A DNA stretch of 64,000 nucleotides from Blasia pusilla. Lineage: Eukaryota; Marchantiophyta; Marchantiopsida; Blasiales. The position numbers and the translations under genes are program-made. Every line of letters begins with the position of its first letter. Positions within the stretch are counted from its first letter, which is position 1. The DNA lies in assembly GCA_050084515.1 (NCBI GenBank), contig CM114273.1, forward strand, positions 37,138,001 to 37,202,000. Direction: 5' to 3'. The notes beneath the pieces were generated by a model that saw nothing but the letters and a program-made list of their open reading frames with translations, was not told where the DNA came from and searched no databases. Shown here piece after piece: positions 37,932 through 49,569 of this stretch.

Positions 37932-38150
37932 ATTCCAGCCGTACAGAGGTTGCCGCGTCAGGATCGCAAGAGTATGAATAAGACTGGATAGATCTACTTT
38001 CGTTCGTGATTTTCCTATTCCAGCAGTAAGGAGGCGATCCACGTCAAGATCGGCCGCGTGAATAAGACCGAACCTATATCGGTAGCCCTCTCCTATTCCA
38101 GCCGTGTACAGCCAGCCACGTCAAGGTCGCAAGGGTGAATCAGACTGAAC
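37932..38150. repeat. Three diverged ~80-bp repeats upstream of SH3P
   Basis: Each unit begins 'attccagc' (37932, about 38017, about 38095), has 'acgtcaagatcg' or 'gcgtcaggatcg' in the middle and ends 'gaataagactg' or similar. A fourth, looser relative lies at about 36799-36853 ('catgtcaagatcgctag'). They end just before the probable SH3P promoter. Confidence 0.8.
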
Positions 38151-38159
38151 CAATGGATC

Positions 38160-39363
38160 TGTTATATTTAGCTCCTAATTTTCACCCGTTATCGGGGGAT
38201 TCGGAGTCTCTCGCAATTTAAGAGGGGGAGTGCAATATGTGCCGTTCCGTTCCCCCTCCCCCCCAGCCCTGGGTCCTCCGCACGAGGCCTTTTTTTTCCC
38301 TTGAAGAAAGGAGCTGTGTTTCGGGGAAAAGCGGTCCCTTCCTTCCTCCGCGTCCAGTTCGTCTCGTTCAGGTTTGGTCGCGGATCTGGCGACGGACGGA
38401 CAGTGAGTGTATTTGCGGGTGGAGATCGGGGCTGCGGATTTTGCTTGCAGTGTGAAGATTTGCGCACAGGGGAGCAGGAAAAACAAGGCCACGGCATTCA
38501 GCGGAGGAGGGAGGAGTTTGGGGCTGTGGACCGAGGATGAGGAGCAGGAGGTAGGGTTGAGTGGAGATGCGTGAGTGTGATGACGAGATTTTGCCGTTGA
38601 GACGATGGCGAGCGAGTGACGGTCTTGGCTTAGCTGGAAGAAGAAAGCGCAGGAAGGAAGGAGGTGTGATTGTAGCCGCGGATTGAGACGACAGGTCATG
38701 CTGGAGTAGAAAGCAGTGCTTCTACTGGTAATGGAATGTTCTTGTACGCGTAGTTTGTTGTGGATTCGATTGGCAGTGATTTTCTTGGTGCTGGAATGGA
38801 ATACGAAAGGAAGAAATGCGTGATTTGGGGGTCGAGAGGGGAAGGTTACATGGCAATAGATATCCGTGTGTACAACTTGTGATGCCCGTGTGAGTGCGAA
38901 GAGTGACTGGATCAGAGGTGTCGAGTGCGGCAGCTTCTTAGCTGCGTGATCCGTCGGTCTTGTTCGCTCGAGATCTAGACTGAAGAGGATGGATCGCGGT
39001 AGTGCTATATATCATTGAGGGTCGGAATGCGTTGACATTGATGCGTGGACTTGATGAGGTCCGATTCGTCGCGTGCTTGTCGTACGTTTGCATTTTTAGC
39101 ATAGTGATGCAGTATCCTGCTGTGCTAAGATAGTCAAATTCTCGATTGATGGGACGAATGAAAGAAACGTCTTGGTTTGGTCTTCATTTGGGACTTCTCA
39201 GGGATCCCAAGGCTTCAGGGTATCAGCCTTGCTTCAACGTCACCTGTGTCGGATGTATAGAGGCCGTTTGCCATGCAGTCGATCTATATGGCGGTTCTTC
39301 GAAGCGTAGAGTGGTCGCATCAGAGTTTGTCGCTGACAAAACTTTCACTGCCAATGTACAGAA
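38160..39363 (+). promoter_or_regulatory. Probable promoter end, GC-rich leader and 5'UTR intron of SH3P
   Basis: An AT-rich word (tatattta, near 38163) is followed by a pyrimidine- and GC-rich block at 38200-38700, unlike the AT-rich DNA further upstream; this fits a transcription start and 5' untranslated exon. A good acceptor (tttcactgccaatgtacag) ends at 39360, only three bases before the ATG, and a possible donor (GAG|GTAGGG) lies near 38550, so a 5'UTR intron is likely. The long antisense frame at 38175-38699 looks like a by-product of GC content. The start site itself is inferred. Confidence 0.45.
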
Positions 39364-42300
39364 ATGGACACTCTTAGAAAGCAAGCGAGCAAGTTTCGGG
39401 AGCAAGTAGCCAAACAACAACAGGTATGGTTTCTTATTTCACTTTTCAATTTTCGTTGCACTGTCGTGGCATGTCCGTCTACACGAGTTCTTGGTACGCT
39501 GTGCATTCGCGGAAGATCATCATTACGGCAGATGCGCCTCTTTTCCTGAAGACGACGGTCCGGCGTGGGGGCTAATTTGGTGTGATCCGATCTGCTTCGC
39601 GTGCCGCTTTGAATAGCGGGATTTCATTTAGTATTACGGAGAGTGCAGGAGTGCAAGATCTCTCGCCTACAGACGGTCACGTGAATGAGTTTGCTGCCAG
39701 TCGCCAGTTTGCGCATGCGCGTCCGTGACGAGAAGCCTAACCGTTTTCTTCAGCATTACAATCCCTACAGACGGTAGCCTGTTTCAAATCCTGCTTGTAC
39801 TGGTATCTCCTCCGGTCAACCTTCCGCGTTTTCATGTAGACTTGGTGGTGTCCTAGATGCGTTCTTTTTTTCCCACGTTGCTTCTCACACGAGCTTGTTC
39901 GCAGGCGGTTTTGAAGCAATTCTCAGGAGGTTCTCAAGATAACAATGTAATTACAGATGAGGCTGAACTACAACGGCACCACCAGCTAGAGCGGCTTTAT
40001 ACGTCCACCAGAGCTGGAAAGGTTTGCATCATCGTTCACTTTGGGGAGCTGTGGTTTGCTGTGTAGCTCTGGTTAGATGTCTGGTGTGGTGAATCAATCT
40101 ACGATAGTCAACTTTAGGATGTGCACTTGGTTGCACGAGATTTCTCCCTCGCTTCTGGTATTTCATTGGAATCCGGTTCTCTGATCTGAAGGCTTTCCGA
40201 TGATTGTGACATGTATTGCAGCACTACCAGCGTGAGATTGTCAGGGGTGTGGAAGGGCTCATAACGACTGGTTCAAAGCAGCAAGAAATTGGTAAGTGGT
40301 GTAGCTTCAGTCATAATGCTGCCTTAATCTCACCGCTATGGAGGGCTCTTATTTCCTCAATATGCATGGTACCTTGAGTGAATTCAACTAGTATGGAAAT
40401 GTCCTTAATATTCATCACTGCATTAGAGCAGTATGGACTGCTAAGCTCCTCTAGGCTGGGCTTTAAACAATATTTTGGCGTGTGTTGTAGCATCAAAGCT
40501 TGCAGATGATTGTAGAAGATATGGCACAGAGAGTCCGGGTGCTGGTGGCGCCCTTGCAAGAGCTTCACTTCATCACGGTACAGCACGTGCTCAGATGGAG
40601 AAGGAGCGCGAAATTTTACACCGTGCTTTTGGAACACAGGTATTTGATGATTATTACCAAGGCTTCGCCATTGATTGCTCTAATCAGCCCAGTGCAATTG
40701 GAAATGAGTGGGTTCTCTTCAATACCAGGGAGTTGTGAGACATAGAGGGCTAGACATGATATTATAATGAGAACAGAAATTGTGACTGTCCTAGATCCAA
40801 GTTAGTTGGGTTCTGTAATTAGAAGATTTCAGGCTCTACACAATGTTAACCTCAGAATGTGGAAATGCTCCTCTGTATGTGAGGAAACAATTCATGAATT
40901 TGATGGTATTGACACTGGAACTAGTAGTTGGAACTGAAGCAGTTGGCTCACAAATGTAGGCTACTGAATGATGAGAAGGGGGTTGTTGAATCACTCTGGA
41001 CCAGGACAAGTCCATGTCTCACGAATTGATGCTGTTGGTTGTGATTAGGTGGTAGAACCCCTTCGGGCAATGGTGATGGGGGCACCACTGGAAGATGCCC
41101 GACATCTAACCCAGCGGTATGATCGCCTGCGGCAAGAGGCTGAGTCTCAGGTGTCAATCTATCCATTGAGATTTAAGCCTGTCTGCCATGGAGTTTGTGG
41201 TTGAAAGTGACAACCGTTCTATTTGGACTGGAACTCTGGATGTACTGCAAAGGAGGTTGTGTTGTCATCAAATTTTAAAGCAGCTGAATATCCTCAATGA
41301 CCAATTTGTAAATTGAATGTTGGATGACCCTGCAGGCTACTGAAGTCGGAAGGAGACAGTTAAAGCAGCGGGAAACTAGTTCAAATGCAGATAACACTGT
41401 GAAGCTGCAAGTTGCAGAGGCTAAGATGGGAGAATTGGCCTCAGCAATGGCTGTTTTAGGTAAAGAGGCTGCTGCAGCCATGACTGCAGTAGAGGCTCAA
41501 CAACAGCGGCTGACTCTTCAGCGTTTGATTGCCATGGTATACCTTTAGTCTCCCAAAATTGGTGAAGGTTCCTAAGAGTGGGTCTGGTGTAGACTAGAAT
41601 GCGCAAGGAAAGTTTCATATTGAATCTGCTTTGACTTGATGTGGTCAGGTGGGTCAGGTGGTAGTTTTCTATTGGACATTTTCTCGTACGCTTTGGAACC
41701 CTGGGTAGATCCACGTTTTGTAACCACTGAATGTGTTCATTGATGCTGATAAAGACCAAGTTTTACCATGGCCGCAACTTTAGTAAGACTCAAAAGTGCA
41801 AGCATTTGGGGTCGCTTCTGTGATTGGGTTACTAGCACTGAAAATCGTCTGTACATTGGATGGTTTGGTGTACTAATGATTCTTACTCTATTTACAGCAA
41901 CTTCAGTATTCATTTTTGCTTTTATTGCAGCTCCACCTGGAGATAATTGATGGTAGCTGAATAACTGCCGGAATATCTTTTGGACTGGCAAATCAGGTTT
42001 CTTTTAAGTGGAATTCCCCTCTGATTGGTGTGATGTTGCATATATCAGGTAGAAGCAGAGAGAGCCTATCATCAACGCGTTGCGGAGATACTGGACCAAC
42101 TTCAAGCACAGGTAGTGTCCATATTGCAATTGTCAGTAATGGGTCATCTGCCAGGGACATGTGGACAATTAACAGTGTGAAATGTTGGAGTAATGGAATT
42201 AAACTTAAGTTGATGTTAATACTGACCGGTTGCTTATGTTAGATGGTATCGGAGCGCCAACGGAGTGAGTCTGCCCCACCATCTTCAGCAGGTACTCCGG

Positions 42301-43415
42301 TCGTGGACACTTTTGTGCCACCTCCATCATATGAAGAGATCAAAGCGAATGGTGGTCGCTCGAATGCCCCTCAGGGCACTAGCGTTTCATCTGGTGCAAA
42401 CGCTACACAAACCCAGAAAGCAATGTATTTCTTGGCTGAGGTAATTACTTGTGTAATAATCTTCTAGTTGCGTGTCTTGCGTGAGTACTACGACTTCACA
42501 GTGCGAAGGGATATCTGAGCAGTTCTGGTTGGCCTGTCAATCTCATCTGGTCTTCGTTAGTCTGGTGCCTGTTTCTATGAAATGTCTGGAGCAGCTGAAT
42601 TGATTGTTGGTCTCATTCTTCCCCTCTGGCATTATTGTCTTGACCATGTTTAGCCAACTGATATGGGTTTCACAGATGAATTTCCAATGTAGAGTGAAGT
42701 CATAGTCGTATCTTTCATGAGTGAACCGGTCGCTTCAGTGGAAGCCATCTGATCACAGATTTCAATGTGTGTGGATATGGAGCTATTTTGTTATTACATT
42801 TCACAAAGTGATGTTCTCACCTGAGAAGTCTTGAGAAGCACAAAGATGGGAAATTAGAATGGCACATATTTAGATGGAAAATGACCCCAAGGGAAATCTT
42901 CTAGATATTCTAATGCAGTAAACATTCTTCTGCCTCAGGTTATGCACGGATTCGACGCCGAGTCGGATGGAGAGCTAAGTTTATGTGTTGGTGATTTTGT
43001 GGTTGTACGACAGGTTAGTGAAAACTGCCTGTCATCCTTCCACTCATTGAATGACATCCATGTGTTTGCCTTGTGCCCGTTTCAGTCTTCCTGCACAGTT
43101 CAGTCATTTTCATTGGTGGTCTCACTGCTGGCCTTGTGAAGCTCATTTTCCTTGCATGCCGGCCTTGGTTGTTGCCTGGTCAACTAGTATTACAAGAGGA
43201 ATACTGCCTATTCTCTTGGTTGTGCATTTTAAACCCATTTGGAGATAGTGTTCCAAATAGCCATCTTTTCAGATTGCGACTGTTGTCCATGCACACAGGT
43301 GTCATCTACAGGTTGGTCTGAGGGCGAGTGTAAAGGAAGGGCTGGTTGGTTTCCATCCGCTTATGTCGAGCAGAGGCAACGTGTACCGGCAAGCAAAGTT
43401 GTAGAAGCCTCGTAG
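39364..43415 (+). CDS. SH3P2: SH3P-type BAR and SH3 domain protein
   Basis: Plant SH3P proteins bind membranes through a BAR-like region and act in clathrin-linked traffic, ubiquitin-cargo sorting and autophagosome formation (known for Arabidopsis SH3P2). Coding exons: 39364-39423, 39905-40021, 40222-40291, 40491-40639, 41049-41150, 41336-41536, 42049-42111, 42243-42440, 42939-43013, 43299-43415. Every join has GT-AG and matching phase, giving 383 codons; Arabidopsis members are about 370. Landmarks: [20 protein letters not shown] start, [39 protein letters not shown], proline-rich PPPSYEE in exon 8, then the SH3 domain in exons 9-10 ([38 protein letters not shown]). The stop is TAG at 43413. 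Whether it is orthologous to SH3P1, 2 or 3 individually cannot be told. Intron 6 (41537-42048) carries plastid DNA but its splice sites are intact. Confidence 0.95.
41738..41954 (+). pseudogene. psbA: Nuclear insertion of chloroplast psbA 5' end (NUPT)
   Basis: From 41768 the frame reads [19 protein letters not shown], then [10 protein letters not shown] and FIAAPP, which is the start of photosystem II protein D1. The bases just upstream (aagaccaagttttaccatg) resemble the psbA 5' leader, so the copy begins before the ATG, near 41738. Against the D1 start I know, several residues differ (a Pro lost after VLMI, Ile to Phe, Val to Gly), and one extra base after 'GGAGATA' shifts the frame near 41946; similarity stops by about 41954. 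It lies in intron 6 of the SH3P gene in the same orientation. It cannot make D1. Confidence 0.93.
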
Positions 43416-46400
43416 AGCTGCTTGCTTCACTAATATGCCTGGTCTAAAGAACTAAGTCTCTACTTTGTTGGCAAGCCCAAGTAAGGCAGATTGTGGGTGC
43501 AGAGCTTTGGCAACAATCCTCTGCCAGTGGCGATGAGGATGCAGGTAGAGAACTGGAGCTAGAACATGTAGTTCTTGACAGAAGCTCTTGCAGCATTGGA
43601 AGGTGTGAAATACAGATTGTGGTCGGTAGATAATATTCATTTTAAATCGGTTATTGCAATTCATTTGCCATTAGAGAATCTTTTCATAGTCTGGCAACGT
43701 ATGTTTAGTTACACAGTTCCAATCTAGTAAAAATCAGCAGGTTGCAACTTTGGATGGAGTAGGACAGATCAAACCAGCTTGAAGGTCCTTTCATCAGCGT
43801 TGGATACAGCCACGTTTTTCAAGGAGGTAGGTATTTGTAAAGAGGAGTTCAACCAAAAGTCTTCATCACTTGTTGACCTTGATTTTTATAATGTGCCTTG
43901 AATTTCTAGTGATTGCGACGGTTTTCTGATCCAATTTTATAGTGTTGAGGGACTTTACTGGAAGTGGGTACCATCCATCACATTGGAAAGGAATTTGGAG
44001 GGGATTTGGTATCAAGCATGGCTGTTATGCCAGCCATGCTTGATACATGCATGGGGAACAGAGGTGGTATTGCGGGAAATGTAGGGAAGAATACTGTCGC
44101 ATACAAGGATCCATGTGCTTCACATGTCTAACTTAAGGAGGGCCAATAGAAATTATTCTTTGTTGTTGTGTTTGGCTGTGTTTAAGTAAGGATTGGCTTA
44201 GAATATGGTCTGTAAGGTTTTATACTTGGTCACAGAGAGATGCCTAGTCACTGGAATTGAACAAGCATTGAATTGGATGGTGGGTGCCACGCTCTAGCAA
44301 GGATGTGCAGATGAAATGCTACCAGTGAAGTGTTTCAGTTCCTGTTCTGAGTGCAATACAGCCTAGAAGAGGTCCTGCTTACTGTGCTCGGATTGGAGCT
44401 GTTCACGTTTGTGGCCTTACAGACAGAATCCTAGACTATGAATCTTGAGTGAGATAGTGTGATCATTAGTGTTAGCCTGGCTCGTGGCCATATTAACTTA
44501 ATATTCTCAGGCAGGTCTGATCTAACCTCATTTCCTGGCGAACTATGACCAACTTCATTCTCTGGAGGGTTGGACATGCAGCAGATTTCAAAATATTGGA
44601 ATTGTTTTGGTAACGGTCTCTTTGTCCTTTTAGCTGGTCGTCTATATATGAATGTTACGTGACTTGGTGAATTAGTGAATCTGTTTTGTTTCTCCGAAAT
44701 GACTGAAGTTAAAAAATGCCATATGAGTAGTGCATAAGTTGGCCGCCTGCATTCCCAAAGGTTCACTCATATGCAGTGGAAACCCTTTTCTATCAAGCCT
44801 AGGGAAAGTAGATTAGAATGGGGGAGTTATCATAGAATTCAATAAACTCAAATGAGCCTTTCACAGCAGTCAGAATTGCCAGCCATGGTAAGAATTCTAG
44901 CTGGCCTTTGAACACGGAAATATGTTCAAATCAAGCCTTTCCAAAAAACGCAGTTAACTGAACCTGAAATGCCACAATCAGGAAACGTTCCGGGAATTAC
45001 TGCCGATGGGGATCGATAGTAGTATCCGCGGCGATCCCGTTTCTTACAGGAGATGGTGGCACATTCTTTCCTGCCTGGCAGGTTTATTGCTAGCATTCAG
45101 TGCCGCCACCAGTCTGGCAGTTAGATCCTATGATTATCCACTGATTTGTGAATAATCAAATCTCTTTGGATTCTCGAATCAGCTATTGTTGACAAGCCCA
45201 GACTCGGAAGAGTTTCTGAAGAAGACGCATAGGCCCTGGATAGAAGATGGGGATTATGAATGAAGAATATGGGTAGCAAATCGACCCAGCAGATGTAGTA
45301 CCATTAGGGGAAATCTGGAGAGTTGAGGGAGCGGCCAGGCGAGGAAATCGGAACACGGTGTGCACATTCGACACCAACATCTTGTGGTTGCCAGCATCGT
45401 CCCTTGAAATGAACAGCGAGTCTCTAAATCAAGCCAGTTCGACTATCCCGGAATCAAGGGACTTCGTGCAACAGATGTGCAAAGACGTCTTGCACATGAC
45501 GTTTCCATGTAAGGGAAAAGATAACAATTAAACTAGGTGAGGGAGGTGGGGGAGGGAATATAAGAACATAGACTTTTCTCCTACTCTTTTCAAGGTAAAA
45601 ACATTCTTTACAAAGTTTTAAATTTTCCGTTTTATTTTCACTGTTTTAAAATTCACGTTCGGAGAATGCGTATCACATGGGACGACAATTTGAGGTGTTG
45701 GAGATAGACGTTTGCACTAGCACCTGCCTCCATCTTTACCACCTGAAGCACCGCCATTCGTCTCTCCAAGAGCTTGGGTATCCGTCTCTCTAAAAGCTCC
45801 ATCAGGGTCAGGGTCGACCGACCGCTAATGGGATGGAAGACATAGATTTGCGAGTTTCTCGGGTTGTTTGTTACAAGTAGGTGTGACTTCGGTCTTTGCA
45901 ATTAACGGGCTGGCATTTGTCGCGCTCCGCGTCAAAGTTACCATGCGATTGACGTCTATCCCACAGCTTTCATCGACTGTTTGGGCTAGCGGTGCAGCCC
46001 CACCAGACTTGAGAAACCGCTTTGGGCATGACAATTCGATCCCATACAATCGCAACACTTGGGGCACCATGAGACAAGTACTATGTTAGTTGAATCGCGC
46101 AGCCCGGAGAAGAGTTCCGCACGCCGATACGCCGCCCACTCCTTGGCGGGTACCGAACGGGCTTTCTTGGGTTCCTAACTACTCTGACACGAGTACTCTA
46201 ACGTTAGGCAAACAAAGATACTTATTCTCGTGTACGAGGGCGTCTCAAATTGTATGTAAAGTCGTGGACGTCCTTGTCCATATCTTTTCTTCATTCTTAT
46301 GGTTTTAAAGGGACGTAAGAAGGAAGACATGTATCACCTGAAAAACAAGGAATCTGATAAATGATATACTCTTTGACTTTTTTTAAAAAAGGTGTTAATT

Positions 46401-46780
46401 CCTACGCCTATTAATTCAACACGCCTCCCCTTCCGGTTCCTACGATATTCGTTCCCTTCGGAGTTGCGGTGGTTTGCTGCCGTTCGTCAAATCCGGGTGC
46501 TATGGGCAATGAGGCCAGGCCTACTTAGAATCTAATCTAATGGGAATCCGGAACCCGTTTGGGATATGAGACCTACTACTTAGGGCCCGTGTAATGTACG
46601 GATTTTATTTAAATATTTATTATGTATCAATTTTTCTTCGTATGAACCCTTGTTAAGTGTGAATGACCAAAATATTTTTCCAAAAAAATTTATTGTCACG
46701 TGTCAAACGGGGGAGCACATGTATCGTCCGATATAGATTCAGTTGTGTACGTATGGCACACCTAAGCTATTCCGAATTTT
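43416..46780. other. SH3P 3' flank, then no recognised gene
   Basis: The first few hundred bases probably include the SH3P 3' untranslated region. Beyond that only short frames occur, none recognised. Confidence 0.5.
44009..44046. repeat. Hairpin with 16-bp perfect arms
   Basis: Left arm gtatcaagcatggctg (44009-44024), 6-base loop, right arm cagccatgcttgatac (44031-44046). It lies 0.6 kb after the SH3P stop. Confidence 0.93.
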
Positions 46781-46784
46781 TTTA

Positions 46785-47168
46785 ATGGTAGACTAATCTA
46801 TATCGATAAGGGAGGTAACTTGGTCACTTTCTTGATTTAACCTTTGTTAAATAAAACTAGGATGATATATTCTTTCTCATCGCTTTTTGTACCGATGTTC
46901 ATATGAAACGTTCATACCGATCTTTGTTAAACCGATGTTCATATGAAACTCACATGGACCCTTATGAACCGCGTGTACTGGATTCTAGCTTATAAAAAAT
47001 TTATTTCAATTTATGGGGTTAGAGAAACCTAAATTAACCGGATAAAAAATTGAACGGATGCCTTTTCCCTAGTTTCTAAACCCTAACCGGGCATCACACT
47101 AGTTTTATTAAGTTAAATCAAGAAAGTGACCAATGGACCTCCCTTATCTACATAGATTAGTCTACCAT
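46785..47168. mobile_element. 384-bp element with ~75-bp terminal inverted repeats (MITE-like)
   Basis: The left end reads atggtagactaatctat... and the right end is its reverse complement. Similarity runs about 75 bases, through 'ggtcactttcttgatttaa' to 'aataaaactag', with several mismatches. The interior is AT-rich, has no open frame and contains the word 'ccgatgttcatatgaaac' twice. Size, long inverted ends and lack of coding fit a foldback or MITE element. No clear target-site duplication was found. Confidence 0.8.
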
Positions 47169-47199
47169 GAAAACTTGTAGGAAAAGCTTACATGTACCA

Positions 47200-49480
47200 G
47201 TACACAGCTGAATAGGTCTAAGGGCGGGTCCCCATGGAGGTTTTATTTGCTCGCAGGCTGCTTGCGATGAAGATCCGACGGTTAAGATTTCAGGGACCAA
47301 AGAGTGGTCCTTGGTCCTTGTGCGCCATAAAAATCGCGGTGCGAAATAGCAAGGATCGTCTTTGGTTGGGGAAGGACTCGAGCCGGTTCACAGAATTGTC
47401 GATACCCGGTTCACTATCCGTCATCTCCGTCCATGAGATTTGAACACTCCACTTTATCTCGCACTCTTCGTCAGAAATCGGCACACCTTACCGCGGGTGA
47501 AATAGCGTCTTGCAGAACCAAGTGCGGGACCTTCAGCCTAGGACCCACGCGACCTTTGGCGTGGGATTGCATGGGGCCCCGCCCTAATAGGTCCCAGCTG
47601 GGCTTTTCTCCCTTCAAAACGAGCATCTCTACGGCTCCCTGTTTTGGTACTTTCGGGAGGCTCCGAATTCCCCATTTTTTTCAATCCCACTAGGTTTTGC
47701 CATAATGGAATGGGTGTGTGATTCGAATATATTTCAGATCCTTCAATGCGTCTCATTGTAAAAATTTCGCCCCTTCTTCTTTAAAAAGCCAATCAAGGTC
47801 AATCCCAAATGACTCTATCCGGGTGACCTTTGACACCCCCTAATATCTGAAGCCGGGCTCCCTAATTCCCATTAGATTCTATGTAGGCCTGGCCTCATTG
47901 CCGATAGCATCCGGGTTTGATGAAGGGCAGCAAACCACCACAACGCCGGGGTCACTTGGGATGGTCCAACTCGGGGTTTGAATATATTCGGTGTCTTGGG
48001 CCGATGGAATCCTCTGGAGTCTGGTCATAGATTTAGAATGAATGGGTCGAAAAATTAACTTCACTTACTTCGAGGGCTAAGTATCCGGGCGCAAGTGGGT
48101 CTATGCAAAGATCTGGTCGTAGATTTTGGAAGGGAACCCCTTTGAGAGGCACATGCAGGGCTCGGGGAGGTTCTTACGGCCGATCGGTTTTGCCCCGACA
48201 GCGAATATCGCCGGCGGCTTTCCCCGAGTTCTGTAATTGGACGACTTTGGATCGTAGCCCGTCTCAACAGCCCGGGAAATTCCGTCCGCCCGGGAACCCA
48301 CCCTCTCGACTGCAACGAAGTTGTCACGTTCGCGTACAAGCCCGACCTCGTCAACTATTCCGTCCGTGTGCTCCCTCCACCGCCCCTTGCCATCCGCCCA
48401 TCCACGCCGTCCACACACCTGTCCTCAGCGCTGGCCTCCTCGTCCTCCGTTAGCACAGATGTTAATAAGAACCCTCGGCCTTCAAAGTTCAAACGCACAC
48501 ACTGGGAGGAGCTGTCCGCTTTGTACACGTAGCGTTCCAGAACGCCAAAGTGGGTGCGTCCAGATCTGCGAAGAGCGGCTGCGTCGCCAGCTTCCGATCC
48601 ACTTCGCCGGTTTGTATGGTTCGGGAGGGGGTATTTGCACCTCATGTAACTCGTGAAATGAAGTTACTGTATTGCTTCTTTCTCGATTTCGGGGAATAAA
48701 CCACTCATTTGGCACCCCTCACTTTTCGCTATTTTGTCCTCTTTGGTAAGTACGGAGGACAAATTGGGATGGTTTTACCCGCCAAGGAGATTTTTTTTTT
48801 AATGGGATATGGGCTACTACACCATATCCCATAAGAATTCTCCCCTTCTTTATGCTCGGGGCCGGTTGCGGCTTCTTCAGGTCTCCATGCCCCCTCTTTT
48901 GTATCGTATGGCAATGAGTTTCCCATCCTTTTATATATATATATTTTTTATTTTTTTCTTTTTATATGATATTAGCATAAGTCCGTCAGTTTAAATTATT
49001 TTTATCATTAAATATTAAAATTTGAAAAATTTATTTTGAATGATTTTATTGATTTATAAAACAACATCTTTTGGTTGAAAATGTCAAGCGTTAGGAAGAA
49101 TTTGTAAAATGAGGGAATTTGATAGATGCTCTATTTGAATTTTTTTTTGAATCAAGCGCAAAACCTTTAGTATGTACATCTTAATACACCAAGCTAAAAT
49201 GTTTTAGATCAACGACTACCACATCACCCAATAAAGGAAAGACACCTCGAGACATAACAAGATCAACCGTTCAACGGGGAGATATGTAGATGCTCTTGCC
49301 CCATGGTGTATCATGTAATACTAGCCAATGATGCTACTTCCTCTATAGGTATATCATGGGTTGCCGTTCATTCTCTATCATGTGCACATTGGAGAATTCT
49401 GATATCCTTTGCATCAATGGGCTCTCCCACATACACCATTATCCACACCTAGAAGAGAAAGATAAGGAATTGCAAGTCGT
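47200..49480. other. GC-rich block with possible minus-strand coding relics
   Basis: Minus-strand frames at 48645-48355 (RTHFGVLERYVYKADSSSQC) and 48418-48101 (VRERDNFVAVERVGSRADGI) lie next to each other in a GC-rich island and look protein-like. Neither is recognised, and plus-strand frames of similar length overlap them, so coding is unproven. Confidence 0.25.
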
Positions 49481-49517
49481 AACTGCAAGGCTGTCTAGAC
49501 TATCATATGGGGGAGGG

Positions 49518-49565
49518 GGCTTGTTGCAAATCCTCATGGAAGAATATGAGGATTTGCAACAAGCC
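49518..49565. repeat. Hairpin with 20-bp perfect arms
   Basis: Left arm ggcttgttgcaaatcctcat (49518-49537), 8-base loop, right arm its exact reverse complement (49546-49565). Confidence 0.95.
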
Positions 49566-49569
49566 ACAG

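Noticed and set aside
38175-38699. 174-codon minus-strand frame
   Set aside because: It lies antisense to the GC-rich SH3P leader, is of low complexity (Ser/Pro/Arg), shows no family motif, and overlaps open frames on the other strand.
41421-41991. Minus-strand frames of 112 and 84 codons over SH3P exon 6 and the psbA insert
   Set aside because: They are shadows of sense coding sequence and of psbA; no independent support.
45840-46310. Plus- and minus-strand frames of 70-80 codons
   Set aside because: Overlapping, unrecognised, no splice context.
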